A stretch of DNA of 64,000 nt, taken from Chamaelirium japonicum. Taxonomy: Eukaryota; Streptophyta; Magnoliopsida; Liliales; Melanthiaceae. Made by a program: the position numbers and the translations under genes. The stretch spans positions 83,085,995 through 83,149,994 of the forward strand of contig OX393555.1 of NCBI GenBank assembly GCA_947650365.1, in the 5' to 3' direction. Positions 42,127 to 55,643 of this stretch are shown here, piece after piece; the stretch's first letter is position 1, and each line of letters starts with the position of its first letter. The notes below the pieces were generated by a model. It made no database searches and was not told the DNA's origin. It saw only the letters and a program-made list of their open reading frames with translations.

Positions 42127-42298
42127 GAATGTATCCATTCTAATTTATTCGTACGATCTATTCTAATTCATTCGTACGATCCATTCTAATTCATTCACAC
42201 GATCCATTCTAATTCATGCATACGATCCAATCTAATTCATTCATACGATCCATTCTAATTCATTCGCACGAATGTATCCATTCTAACTCATTCGTACA
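42127..42298 (-). repeat. R block 56
   Basis: Short reverse block. It ends at ACATGT 42296-42301. Confidence 0.88.
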
Positions 42299-44442
42299 TG
42301 TATGAATGAATTAGAATGGATCGTACGAATGAATTAGAGTTGATACATTCATGCGAATGAATTAGAATGGATCGTACGAATGAGTAAGAATGGATCATAT
42401 GAATGATTTAGAATGGATCGTATGAATGAATTAGAATGGATCGTACGAATGAATTAGAATGGATACATTCGTGCGAATGAATTAGAATGGATCGTACGAA
42501 TGAGTAAGAATGGATCGTACGAATGAAATAGAATGGATCGTACGGATGAATTAGAATGGATCGTGTGAATGAATTAGAATGGATCGTACGAATGAGTAAG
42601 AATGGATCGTATGAATGAATTAGAATGGGTCGTGCGAATGAATTAGAATGGATCGTACGAATGAATTAGAATGGATACATTCGTGCGAAAGAATTAGAAT
42701 AGATCGTATGAATGAATTAGAATGGATCGTATAAATGAAATAGAATGGATTGTACGAATGAATTAGAATGGATCGTGTGAATGAATTAGAATGGATCGTA
42801 CGAATGAATTAGAATGGATCGTACGAAGGAATTAGAATGGATCGTACGAATGAATTAGAATAGATCGTATGAATGAATTAGAATGGATACGAATGGATCG
42901 TACGAATGAGTAAGAATGGATCGTACGAATGAAATAGAATGGATCGTACGAATGAATTAGAATGGATTGAATTAGAATGAATCGTACGAATGAATTAGAA
43001 TGGATCGTACGAATGAATTAGAATGGATCGTACGAATGAATTAGAATGGATTGAATTAGAATGGATCGTACGATAAGAATGGATCGTACGAATGAAATAG
43101 AATAGATCGTACGGATAAATGAATTTGGATCGTACGAATGAATTAGAAAGGATATATTCGTGCGAATAAATTAGAATAGATCGTATGAATGAATTAGATT
43201 GGATCATATTAATGAATTAGAATGGATCGTGCGAATGAATTAGAATGGATCGTACGAATGAATTAGAATGGATAGATTCGTGCGAATGAATTTGAATGGA
43301 TCGTACGAAGGAATTAGAATGGATCGTACGAAGGAATTAGAATAGATTATACGAAGAAATTAGAATGGATAGATTCGTGCGAATGAAATTGAATGGATCG
43401 TACGAACGAATTAGAATGGATCGTACGAAGGAATTAGAATAGATTATACGAAGAAATTAGAATGGATCGTACGAATGAATTAGAATGGATCGTATGAATG
43501 AATTAGAATGGATCGTGCGAATGAATTAAAATGGATCATATGAATGAAATAGAATGGATCGTATGAATTAGAATGGATCGTACGAATGAAATAGAATGGA
43601 TCGTACGAATGAATTAGAATAGATTGTGCGAATGGATTAGAATGGATCATACGATTGAGTAAGAATGGATTGTACGAATGAATAAGAATGGATCATGCTA
43701 ATGAATTAGAATTGATCATACGAATGAATTAGAATAGATTGTGCGAATGAATTAGAATGGATCGTACGAATGAATTGGAATGGATACATTCGTGCGAATG
43801 AATTAGAATGGATCGTATGAATGAATTAGAGTGGATACATTCGTACAAATGAATTAGAATGGATCGTACGAATGAATTAGAATGGATACATTTGTGCGAA
43901 TGAATTAGAATGGATCATATGAATGAATTAGAATGGATCGTGCGAATGAATTAGAATGGATCGTACGAATGAAATAGAATGGATTGTACGAATGAATTAG
44001 AATGGATCATGCTAATGAATTAGAATAGATCATACGAATGAATTAGAATAGATTGTGCGAATAAATTAGAATGGATCGTACGAATGAATTGGAATGGATA
44101 CATTCGTGCGAATGAATTAGAATGGATCGTATGAATGAATTAGAGTGGATACATTCGTACAAATGAATTAGAATGGATCGTACGAATGAATTAGAATGGA
44201 TCGTACGAAGGAATTAGAATGGATAGTACGAATGAATTAGAATGGATACCTTCGTGCAAATGAATTAGAATGGATCGTACGAATGAGTAAAAATGGATCG
44301 TATGAATGAAAAAGAATGGATCGTATGAATGAATTAGAATGGATCGTACGAATGAATTAGAATGGATCGTGCGAATGAATTAGAATGGATCGTACGAATG
44401 AATTAGAATGGATCGTACGAATATATTAGAAAGGATACATTC
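42299..44442 (+). repeat. F block 57
   Basis: Contains a partial GATAAG/GGATAAAT module at 43070-43120 and a local doubling of the GAGTGGATACATTCG marker (43834 and 44148, 314 bp apart). It ends at J-TTCGAA 44440-44445. Confidence 0.88.
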
Positions 44443-44784
44443 GAATTCATTCGTACGATCCATTCTAATTCATTCATACGATCCATATTCTAATTCATTC
44501 GCACGATCCATTCTAATTCATTCGCACGATCCATTCTAATTCATTCATACGATCCATTCTAATTCTTTCGCACGAATGTATCGATTCTAATTCATTCTAA
44601 CGATCTATTCTAATTCATTCGTACGATCCATTCTAATTCATTCGTACGATCCATTCTAATTCATTCGCACGATCCATTCTAATTCATTCGTACGATCCAT
44701 TCTAATTCATTCATACGATCCATTCTATTTCATTCGTACGATCCATTCTTACTCATTCGTACGATCCATTCTAATTCATTTTCA
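44443..44784 (-). repeat. R block 58
   Basis: Reverse units. It ends at an irregular join CATTTTCACGAATG near 44785. Confidence 0.86.
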
Positions 44785-45551
44785 CGAATGAAATAGAATG
44801 GATCGTATGAATGAATTAGAATGGATCGTGCGAATGAATTAGAATGGATCGTACGAATGAATTAGAATAGATTGTGCAAATGAATTAGAATGGATTGTAC
44901 GAATGAATTAGAATGGATTGTATGAATGAATTAGAATGGATCGTATGAATGAATTAGAATGGATCGGACGAATAAATTAGAATGGATCGTACGAATGAAT
45001 TAGAATGGATCGTACGAATGAATTAGAATGGATACATTCGTGCGAATGAATTAGAATGGATCATACGAATGAGTAAGAATGGATCGTACGAATGAAATAG
45101 AATGGATTGTACGAATGAAATAGAATGGATCGTACGAATGAATTAGAATAGATTGTATGAATAATTAGAATGGATACATTCGTGCGAATGAATTAGAATG
45201 GATCGTACGAATGAATTAGATTAGATCGTGCGAATGAATTAGAATGGATCGTACGAATGAATTAGAATGGAACGTATAGATTGTGCGAATGAATTAGAAT
45301 GGATCGTACGAATGAATTAGAATGGATCGTACGAATGAATTAGAATGGATCGTACGAATGAGTAAGAATGGATCATACGAATGAAATAGAATGGATCGTA
45401 TGAATGAATTAGAATGGATCGTGCGAATGAATTAGAATGGATCGTACGAATGAATTAGAATGGATCGTAGTAATGAATTAGATTGGATCGTGCGAATGAA
45501 TTAGAATATGGATCGTACGAAGGAATTAGAATGGATCGTACGAATGAATTC
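44785..45551 (+). repeat. F block 59
   Basis: Forward units with AATATGG near 45506. It ends at J-TTCGAA 45549-45554. Confidence 0.88.
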
Positions 45552-46009
45552 GAATGTATCCTTTCTAATTCATTCGTACGATCCATTCTAATTCCTTCGT
45601 ACGATCCATTCTAATTCATTCGTACGATCCATTCTAATTCATTCGCACGATCCATTCTAATTCATTCGTACGATCCATTCTATTTCATTCATACGATCCA
45701 TTCTAATTCATTCATACGATCTATTCTAATTCTTTCGCACGAATGTATCCATTCTAATTCATTCGTACGATCCATTCTAATTCATTCACACGATCCATTC
45801 TAATTCATTCATACAATCCATTCTAATTCTTTTGCACGAATGTATCCATTCTAATTCATTCGTTCGATCCATTCTAATTCATTCGTACGATCCATTCTAA
45901 TTCATTCGCACGATCCATTCTAATTCATGCATACGATCCAATCTAATTCATTCATACGATCCATTCTAATTCATTCGCACGAATGTATCCATTCTAATTC
46001 ATTCGTACA
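45552..46009 (-). repeat. R block 60, cassette copy
   Basis: Fourth cassette copy. It ends at ACATGT 46007-46012. Confidence 0.88.
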
Positions 46010-46112
46010 TGTATGAATGAATTAGAATAGATCGTACGAATGAATTAGAGTTGATACATTCGTGCGAATGAATTAGAATGGATCGTATGAATGAATTAGA
46101 TTGGATCGTCTG
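46010..46112 (+). repeat. F block 61
   Basis: About four forward units, ending in the TCTGATTCGTTCGTTCG join. Confidence 0.86.
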
Positions 46113-46143
46113 ATTCGTTCGTTCGTACAATCCATTCTAATTA
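46113..46143 (-). repeat. R block 62, about one unit
   Basis: A single reverse unit bounded by the GTTCGTTCG join and the near-palindrome CCATTCTAATTAGATTGG. Confidence 0.84.
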
Positions 46144-46214
46144 GATTGGATCGTGCGAATGAATTAGAATATGGATCGTACGAAGGAATTAGAATGGATC
46201 GTACGAATGAATTC
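46144..46214 (+). repeat. F block 63
   Basis: About three forward units with AATATGG. It ends at J-TTCGAA 46212-46217. Confidence 0.86.
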
Positions 46215-46672
46215 GAATGTATCCTTTCTAATTCATTCGTACGATCCATTCTAATTCCTTCGTATGATCCATTCTAATTCATTCATACGATCCATTCTAA
46301 TTCATTCACACGATCCATTCTAATTCATTCGTACGATCCATTCTATTTCATTCATACGATCCATTCTAATTCATTCATACGATCTATTCTAATTCTTTCG
46401 CACGAATGTATCTATTCTAATTCATTCGTACGATCCATTCTAATTCATTCGCACGATCCATTCTAATTCATTCATACAATCCATTCTAATTCTTTTGTAC
46501 GAATGTATCCATTCTAATTCATTCGTTCGATCCATTCTAATTCATTCGTACGATCCATTCTAATTCATTCGCACGATCCATTCTAATTCATGCATACGAT
46601 CCAATCTAATTCATTCATACGATCCATTCTAATTCATTCGCACGAATGTATCCATTCTAATTCATTCGTACA
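46215..46672 (-). repeat. R block 64, cassette copy
   Basis: Fifth cassette copy, ending at ACATGT 46670-46675, the last ACATGT switch of the window. Confidence 0.88.
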
Positions 46673-46775
46673 TGTATGAATGAATTAGAATAGATCGTAC
46701 GAATGAATTAGAGTTGATACATTCGTGCGAATGAATTAGAATGGATCGTACGAATGAATTAGATTGAATCGTCTG
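46673..46775 (+). repeat. F block 65
   Basis: Second copy of F block 61, ending in TCTGATTCGTTCGTTCG at 46772. Confidence 0.86.
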
Positions 46776-47648
46776 ATTCGTTCGTTCGTACAATCCATTC
46801 TAATTAGATTGGATCGTACAATCCATTCTAATTCGTTCATACGATCCATTCTAATTCATTTGTACGATCCATTCTAATTCGTTCGTACGATCCATTCTAA
46901 TTCATTCCTACGATCCATTCTAATTCATTCCTACGATCTATTCTAATTCATTCGTATGATCCATTCTAATTCATTCCTACGATCTATTCTAATTAATTCG
47001 CTCGAATGTATCCATTCTAATTCATTCGTTCGATCCATTCTAATTCATTCGTACGATCCATTCTAATTCATTCGCTCGAATGTATACATTATAATTCATT
47101 CGTACGATCCATTCTAATTCATTCGTACGATCCATTCTAATTCATTTGCACGATCCGTTCTAATTCATTCCTATGATCCATTCTAATTCATTCGCACGAA
47201 TGTAACCATTCTAATTCATTCGTACGATCCATTCTAATTCATTCCTACGATCCATTCTAATTCATTCGCACGAATGAATCCATTCTAATTAATTTGCATG
47301 ATCCATTCTAATTCATTCCTATGATCCATTCTAATTCATTCGTACGATCCATTCTAATTCATTCGCTCGAATGTATCCATTCTAATTCATTCGTACGATC
47401 CATTCTAATTCATTCGTACGATCCATTCTAATTCATTCTCACGAATGTAACCTTTCTAATTCAATTGTATGATCCATTCTAATTCATTCGTACGATCCAT
47501 TCTAATCCATTCGTACGATCTATTCTAATCCATTCGTACGATCCATTCTAATTTATTTGCTCGAATGTATCCATTCTAATTCATTCGTACGATCCATTCT
47601 AATTCGTTCATACGATCCATTCTAATTCGTTCGTACGATCCATTCTAA
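46776..47648 (-). repeat. R block 66, start of distal subfamily
   Basis: A roughly 15-bp forward island (GATTGGATCGTAC) lies at 46807-46819. After it, distal variants CATTCCTACG and CGCTCGAATG appear for the first time. It ends at CATTCTAAAATGAGTTAG. Confidence 0.86.
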
Positions 47649-48493
47649 AATGAGTTAGAATGGATCATACGAATAAATTAGAATGGATCGTACGAATGAA
47701 TTAGAATGGATTGTGCGAATGAATTAGAATGGATCGTATGAATGAATTAAAATGGTTACATTCGTGCGAATGAATTAGAATGGATCGTACGAATGAATTA
47801 GAATGGATCGTACAAATGAATTAGAAAGGTTACATTTGTGGGAATGATTTAGAATGGATCGTACGAATGAATTAGATCGTACAAATGAATTAGAATGGAT
47901 CGTACGAATGAATTAAAATGGATACATTCATACGACTGAATTAGAATAGATCGTGCGAATTTATTTGAATGGATCATACAAATGAACTTGAATGGATACA
48001 TTTGTGCGAATGAATCTGAATGGATTGTATGAATGAATTACAATGGATCGTACGAATGAATTAGAATGGATCGTACGAATAAATTAGAATAGCTCATACG
48101 AATGAATTAGAATGAATCGTATGAATGAATTAGAATGGTTACATTCGTGCGAATGAATTAGAATAGATCGTACGAATGAATTAGAATGGATCGTACGAAT
48201 GAATTAGAATGGATCGTACGAATAAATTAGAATGGATCGTGCGAATGAATTAGAATAGATCGTACGAATGAATTAGAATGGATCCACCGAATGAGTTAGA
48301 ATGGATCATACGAAGGAATTTGAATGGATCGTACGAATGAATTAGAATGGATTGTGCAAATAAATTAGAATGGATCGTATGAATGAATAAGAATGGATCG
48401 TACGAATGAATTAGAATTGATCGTGTGAATGAATTAGAATGAATCGTACGAATGCATTAGAATGGATCATACGAATGAATTAGAATGAATCGT
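47649..48493 (+). repeat. F block 67
   Basis: Contains GGATCCACCGAATGAG near 48281 and GGTTACATTCG units. It ends at CGTACG 48491-48496. Confidence 0.88.
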
Positions 48494-48876
48494 ACGATCC
48501 ATTCTAATTCATTCGTCCGATCCATTCTAATTCATTCGCACGAATGTATCCATTCTAATTCATTTGTACAATCCATTCTAATTCATTCGCACGATCCATT
48601 CTAATTCATTCGTACGATCCATTCTAATTCATTTTCACGAATGTAACCTTTCTAATTCATTTGTATGATCCATTCTAATTCATTCGTACGATCCATTCTA
48701 ATCCTTTCGTACGATCCATTCTAATCCATTCGTACGATCCATTCTAATTCATTCGTACGATCCATTCTAATTTATTCTCACAAATGTAACCTTTCTAATT
48801 CATTTGTACGATCCATTCTAATTCATTCGTACGATCCATTCTAATCCATTCGTACGATCCATTCTAATTCATTCGT
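48494..48876 (-). repeat. R block 68
   Basis: Begins the first copy of the 2.1-2.2 kb tandem duplication. It ends at CATTCGTACAAATG. Confidence 0.87.
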
Positions 48877-49752
48877 ACAAATGAATTAGAATGGATTTTA
48901 TGAATGCATTACAATGGATCGTACGAATGAATTAGAATGGATCGTACGAATGAATTAGAATAGCTCATACGAATGAATTAGAATGAATCGTACGAATGAA
49001 TTAGAATGGTTACATTCGTGCGAATGAATTAGAATAGATCGTACGAATGAAATAGAATGGTTACATTCGTGCGAATGAATTAGAATAGATCGTACGAATG
49101 AAATAGAATGGATCGTACGAATGAATTAGAATGGATCGTATGAATGAATAAGAATGGATCGTACGAATGAATTAGAATGGATCATACGAATGAATTAGAA
49201 TGGATCTTGCGAATGAATTAGAATGGATCGTACGAATGAATTAGAATGGATCATGCAAATGAATTAGAATGGATCGTACAAATGAATTAGAATGGCTACA
49301 TTTGTGCGAATGAATTAGAATGGATCGTACGAATGAATTAGAATGGATCGTACGAACAGAATGGATCGTACGAATGAAGTAGAATGGATCGTGCGAATGA
49401 ATTAGAATGGATCGTACGAATGAATTAGAATGGATACATTTGTGCGAATGAGTTAGAATGGATCATACGAATGAATTAGAATGGATCGTACGAATGAATT
49501 AGAATGGATCATACGAATAAATTAGAATGGATCGTGCGAATGAATTAGAATGAATTGTACGAATGAATTAGAACGGATACATTCGAGCGAATGAATTAGA
49601 ATAGATCGTAGGAATGAATTAGAATGGATCATACGAATGAATTAGAATGGATCGTGCGAATGAATTAGAATGGATTGTACGAATGAATTAGAATGGATAC
49701 ATTTGTGCGAATGAATTAGAATGGATAGGACGAATGAATTAGAATGGATCGT
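48877..49752 (+). repeat. F block 69
   Basis: Contains GATACATTTGTGCG at 49433 and GATAGGACG at 49724. It ends at CGTACG 49750-49755. Copies are in F blocks 71 and 77. Confidence 0.88.
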
Positions 49753-51003
49753 ACGACTCATTCTAATTCATTCGTATGATCCATTCTAATGCATTCGTAC
49801 GATTCATTCTAATTCATTCGCACGATCCATTCTAATTCATTTGGACGATCCATTCTTATTCATTCATACGATCCATTCTAATTCATTCGTACGATCCATT
49901 CTAATTCATTCGTACGATCCATTCTAATTCATTTGTATGATCCATTCTAACTCATTCGGTTGATCCATTCTAATTCATTCGTACGATCCATTCTAATTCA
50001 TTCGCACGATCCATTCTAATTTATTTGTACGATCCATTCTAATTTATTCCTATAATCCATTGTAATTCATTCGCACGAATGTATCCATTCTAATTCATTT
50101 GCACGATCCATTCTAATTCATTCCTATGATCCATTCTAATTCATTCGTACGATCCATTCTAATTCATTCGCTCGAATGTATCCATTCTAATTCATTCGTA
50201 CAATCCATTCTAATTCGTTCATACGATCCATTCTAATTCGTTTGTACGAACCATTCTAATTCGTTTGTATGATTCATTCTAATTCATTCGTACGATCCAT
50301 TCAAATGCATTCGTACGATTAATTCTAATTCATTCGCACGATCCATTCTAATTCATTCGTACGATCCATTCTTATTCATTTATACGATCCATTCTAATTC
50401 GTTCGCACAATCCATTCTAATTCATTCGTATGATCCATTCTAATTCATTCGTATGATCCATTCTAACTCATTCGGTGGATCCATTATAATTCATTCGTAC
50501 GATCCATTCTAATTCATTCGTACGATCCATTCTAATTTATTCGTACAATCCATTCGTATTCATTCGTACGATCTATTCTAATTCATTCACACGAATGTAT
50601 CCATTCTAATGCATTCGTACAATTCATTCTAATTCATTCGCACGATCCATTCTAATTCATTCACACGAATGTATCCATTCTAATTCATTTGTACAATCCA
50701 TTCTAATTCATTCGCACGATCCATTCTAATTCATTCGTACGATCCATTCTAATTCATTTTCACGAATGTAACCTTTCTAATTCATTTGTATGATCCATTC
50801 TAATTCATTCGTACGATCCATTCTAATCCTTTCGTACGATCCATTCTAATCCATTCGTACGATCCATTCTAATTCATTCGTACGATCCATTCTAATTTAT
50901 TCTCACAAATGTAACCTTTCTAATTCATTTGTATGATCCATTCTAATTCATTCGTACGATCCATTCTAATCCATTCGTACGATCCATTCTAATTCATTCG
51001 AAC
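49753..51003 (-). repeat. R block 70
   Basis: The border between tandem copies 1 and 2 lies inside it, near 50.65 kb. It ends at CATTCGAACAAATG. Confidence 0.87.
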
Positions 51004-51946
51004 AAATGAATTAGAATGGATTGTATGAATGCATTACAATGAATCGTACGAATGAATTAGAATGGATAGTACGAATGAATTAGAATAGCTCATACGAATG
51101 AATTAGAATGAATCGTACGAATGAATTAGAATGGTTACATTCGTGCGAATGAATTAGAATAGATCGTACGAATGAAATAGAATGGATCGTACGAATAAAT
51201 TAGAATGGATCGTGCGAATGAATTAGAATGGATCGTATGAATGAATTAGAATGGATCCACCGAATGAGTTAGAATGGATCATACGAATGAATTAGAATGG
51301 ATCGTACGAATGAATTAAAATGGATCGTATGAATGAATAAGAATGGATCGTACGAATGATTTAGAATGGATCGTACGAATGAATTAGAATGGATCTTGCG
51401 AATGAATTAGAATGGATCGTACGAATGAATTAGAATGGATCGTGCGAATGAATTAGAATGGATCGTACAAATGAATTAGAATGGCTACATTTGTGCGAAT
51501 GAATTAGAATGGATCGTACGAATGAATTAGAATGGATCGTACGAATGAATCAGAATGGATCGTACGAATGAATTAGAATGGATCGTGCGAATGAATTAGA
51601 ATGGATCGTACGAATGAATTAGAATGGATACATTTGTGCGAATGAGTTAGAATGGATCATACGAATTAATTAGAATGGATCGTACGAATGAATTAGAATG
51701 GATCATACGAATAAATTAGAATGGATCGTGCGAATGAATTAGAATGGATTGTACGAATGAATTAGAACGGATACATTCGAGCGAATGAATTAGAATAGAT
51801 CGTAGGAATGAATTAGAATGGATCATACGAATGAATTAGAATGGATCGTGCGAATGAATTAGAATGGATTGTACGAATGAATTAGAATGGATACATTTGT
51901 GCGAATGAATTAGAATGGATAGGACGAATGAATTAGAATGGATCGT
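51004..51946 (+). repeat. F block 71
   Basis: Second copy of F block 69 at offset 2194. It ends at CGTACG 51944-51949. Confidence 0.88.
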
Positions 51947-53425
51947 ACGATTCATTCTAATTCATTCGTATGATCCATTCTAATGCATTAGTACGATTCA
52001 TTCTAATTCATTCGCACGATCCATTCTAATTCATTCGTACGATCCATTCTTATTCATTCATACGATCCATTCTAATTCATTCATACGATCCATTCTAATT
52101 CATTTGTACGATCCATTCTAATTCATTCGTATGATCCATTCTAACTCATTCGGTGGATCCATTCTAATTCATTCGTACGATCCATTCTAATTCATTCGCA
52201 CGATCTATTCTAATTTATTTGTACGATCCATTCTAATTTATTCCTATGATACATTGTAATTCATTCGCACGAATGTATCCATTCTAATTCATTTGCACGA
52301 TCCATTCTAATTCATTCCTATGATCCATTCTAATTCATTCGTACGATCCATTCTAATTCATTCGCTCGAATGTATCCATTCTAATTCATTCGTACGATCC
52401 ATTCTAATTCGTTCATACGATCCATTCTAATTCGTTTGTATGAACCATTCTAATTCGTTCGTACGATTCATTCTAATTCATTCGCACGATCCATTCAAAT
52501 GCATTCGTACGATTAATTCTAATTCATTCGCACGATCCATTCTAATTCATTCGTACGATCCATTCTTATTCATTCATACGATCCATTCTAATTCGTTCGC
52601 ACAATCCATTCTAATTCATTCGTATGATCCATTCTAATTCATTCGTATGATCCATTCTAACTCATTCGGTGGATCCATTATAATTCATTCGTACGATCCA
52701 TTCTAATTCTTTCGTACGATCCATTCTAATTTATTCGTACAATCCATTCATATTCATTCGTACGATCTATTCTAATTCATTCACACGAATGTATCCATTC
52801 TAATGCATTCGTACAATTCATTCTAATTCATTCGCACGATCCATTCTAAATCATTCGTACGATCCATTCTTATTCATTCATACGATCCATTCTAATTCAT
52901 TCGCACAATCCATTCAAATTCATTCATAAGATCCATTCTAATTCATTCGTATGATCCATTCTAACTCATTCGGTGGATCCATTCTAATTCATTCGTACTA
53001 ATTCATTCGTACGATCCATTCTAATTCATTCGCACGATCCATTCTAACTCATTCGTACGATCCATTCTAATTCATTTGTACGATCCATTCTAATTTATTT
53101 GCAGGAATATACGATCCATTCTAATTCATTCGCACAAATGTATCAATTCTAATTCATTCGTACGATCCATTCTAATTCATTCGTATGATCTATTCTAATT
53201 CATTCGCACGAATGTAACCATTCTTATTCATTCGTACGATTCATTCTAATTCATTCGTATGAGCTATTCTAATTCATTCGTACGATCTATTCTAATTCAT
53301 TCGTACGATCCATTCTAATCCATTCGTACGATCCATTCTAATTCATTCCTACGATCCATTCTTATTCATTCTCACAAATGTAACCTTTCTAATTCGTTCG
53401 TACGATCCATTCTAATTCATTCCCA
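51947..53425 (-). repeat. R block 72
   Basis: Contains CATTCGGTGGATCC near 52150, 52667 and 52970, and a truncated unit GTACTAATTC at 52996. It ends at CCCACAAATG. Confidence 0.87.
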
Positions 53426-54331
53426 CAAATGAATTAGAATGGATCGTACGAATGAATTAGAATGGATTGTACGAATGAATTAGAATAGATCGTGCGAATG
53501 AATTAAAATGGATCGTACGAATGAATTAGAATGGATCCACCGAATGAGTTAGAATGGATCATACGAAGGAATTAGAATGGATTGTGCGAATGAATTAGAA
53601 TGGATCGTATGAATGAATAAGAATGGATCGTACGAATGAATTAGAATGGATCGGGCGAATGAATTAGAATGAATCGTACGAATGCATTAGAATGGATCGT
53701 ACGAATGAATTAGAATGAATCGTACGAACGAATTAGAATGGATCGTACGAACGAATTAGAATGGATCGTATGAACGAATTAGAATAGATCGTACGAATGA
53801 ATTAGAATGGATACATTTGAGCGAATGAATTAGAATGGATTGTACGAATGAATTAGAATGGATCATAGGAATGAATTAGAATGGATCATGCAAATGAATT
53901 AGAATGGATACATTCGTGCGAATGAATTAGAATGGATCAAAGGAATGAATTAGAATAGTTCGTACGAATAAATTAGAATGGATCGTGCGAATGAATTAGA
54001 ATGGATCGTACGAATGAATTAGAATGGATCCACCGAATGAGTTAGAATGGATCATACGAATAAATTAGAATGGATCGCACGAATGAATTAGAATGGATCG
54101 TATCAATGAATTAGAATGGATCGTATGAATGAATAAGAATGGATCATACGAATGAATTAGAATGGATCGTACGAATGAATTAGAATGAATCGTACGAATG
54201 CATTAGAATGGATCGTATGAATGAATTAGAATGGATCGCACGAATAAATTAGAATGGATCGTACGAATGAATTAGAATGAATCGTACGATTGCATTAGAA
54301 TGAATCGTATGAATGAATTAGAATGAATCGT
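53426..54331 (+). repeat. F block 73
   Basis: Contains GGATCCACCGAATGAG near 53534 and 54030. It ends at CGTACG 54329-54334. Confidence 0.87.
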
Positions 54332-55480
54332 ACGATCCATTCTAATTCATTCGTCCGATCCATTCTAATTCATTCGCACGAATGTATCCATTCTAATTCA
54401 TTCGTACAATCCATTCTAATTCATTCGCACGATCCATTCTAATTCATTCGTATGATCCATTCTAATTCATTCCTATGATCTATTCTAATTCATTCGCTCG
54501 AATGTATCCATTCTAATTCATTCGTACAATCCATTCTAATTCATTCACACGATCCATTCTAATTCATTCGTATGATCCATTCTAATTCATTCGTATGATC
54601 CATTCTAATTCATTCGTACGATCCATTCTAACTCATTCACACAAATGTATCCATTCTAATTCATTCGTACGATCCATTCTAATTCATTCGCACGATCTAT
54701 TCTAATTCATTCGTACGATCCATTCTAATTTATTCGTACGATCCATTCTAATTCATTCGTACGTTCCATTCTAATTCATTCGCACAAATGTATCGATTCT
54801 AATTCATTCGTACGATCCATTCTAATTCATTCGCACGATCCATTCTAATTCATTCGTACGATCCATTCTAATACATTCGCACGATCCATTCTAATTCATT
54901 CGTACGATCCATTCTAATTCATTCGTACGATCCATTCTAATTCATTCGTACGATCCATTCCAACTCATTCGGTCGATCCATTCTAATTCATTCGTCCGAT
55001 CCAATCTAATTCATTCGCACGATCCATTCTAATTTATTGGTACGATCCATTCTAATTCATTCCTATGATCCATTCTAATTCTTACGCATGAATGTATCCA
55101 TTCTAATTCATTCGTACGATCCATTCTAATTCATTCGCACGATCCATTCTAATTCATTCGCACAAATGTATCCGTTCTAATTCATTCGTACGATCCATTC
55201 TAATTCATTCGCTCGAATGTATCCATTCTAATTCATTCGTACGATTCATTCTAATTCATTCGTACGATTCATTCTAATTCATTCGTATGAGCTATTCTAA
55301 TTCATTCGTACGATCAATTCTAATTCGTTCGTATGATCCATTATAATTCATTTATACAATCCATTCAGATTCATTCGCACAAATGTATCCATTCAAATTC
55401 ATTCGTACGATCCATTCTAATTAATTCGCACGATCCATTCTAATTCAGTCGTATGAATGTACCCATTTTAATTCATTCGT
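54332..55480 (-). repeat. R block 74
   Basis: Matches 59.49-60.6 kb at offset 5135-5158. It ends at CATTCGTATGAATG. Confidence 0.88.
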
Positions 55481-55643
55481 ATGAATGAATTAGAATGGAT
55501 ATATTCGAGCGAATGAATTAGAATGGATCGTACGAATGAATTAGAATGGATCATAGGAATGAATTAGAGTGGATCGTGCAAATAAATTAGAATGGATACA
55601 TTCGTGCGAATGAATTAGAATGGATCGTAGGAATGAATTAGAA
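55481..55643 (+). repeat. F block 75
   Basis: About seven forward units with CGTAGGAATG. It ends at ATTAGAACGATCC, copied at 60778. Confidence 0.87.

Larger units (their letters stand above)
1..46790. repeat. Proximal subfamily domain
   Basis: This part is defined by markers not seen beyond 46.8 kb. They are the ACATGT switch (14 sites, last at 46670), CATACCGTACG next to 15-bp units, GTTTGAGTGAATGCG, the GGAGAATGG...GATAAG...GGATAAAT module and the A6 insert. Polarity switches are mostly J-GTGC, J-TTCGAA and J-ACATGT. Confidence 0.75.
45490..46814. repeat. 663-bp tandem duplication at domain border
   Basis: Two copies in tandem. TTCGAA is at 45549 and 46212, ACATGT at 46007 and 46670, and the odd join TCTGATTCGTTCGTTCG at 46109 and 46772; all three spacings are 663 bp. 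Each copy has its own F-R-F-R polarity pattern. Distal-type units start directly after the second copy. Confidence 0.88.
48516..52850. repeat. 2.1-2.2 kb tandem duplication
   Basis: Copy 1 is about 48.5-50.65 kb and copy 2 about 50.65-52.85 kb. Matching marks at the left are 2125 bp apart (48541/50666 and 48771/50896). From 49.4 kb they are 2194 bp apart (49433/51627, 49576/51770, 49724/51918, 50611/52805). The difference of 69 bp is three units. Confidence 0.85.
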
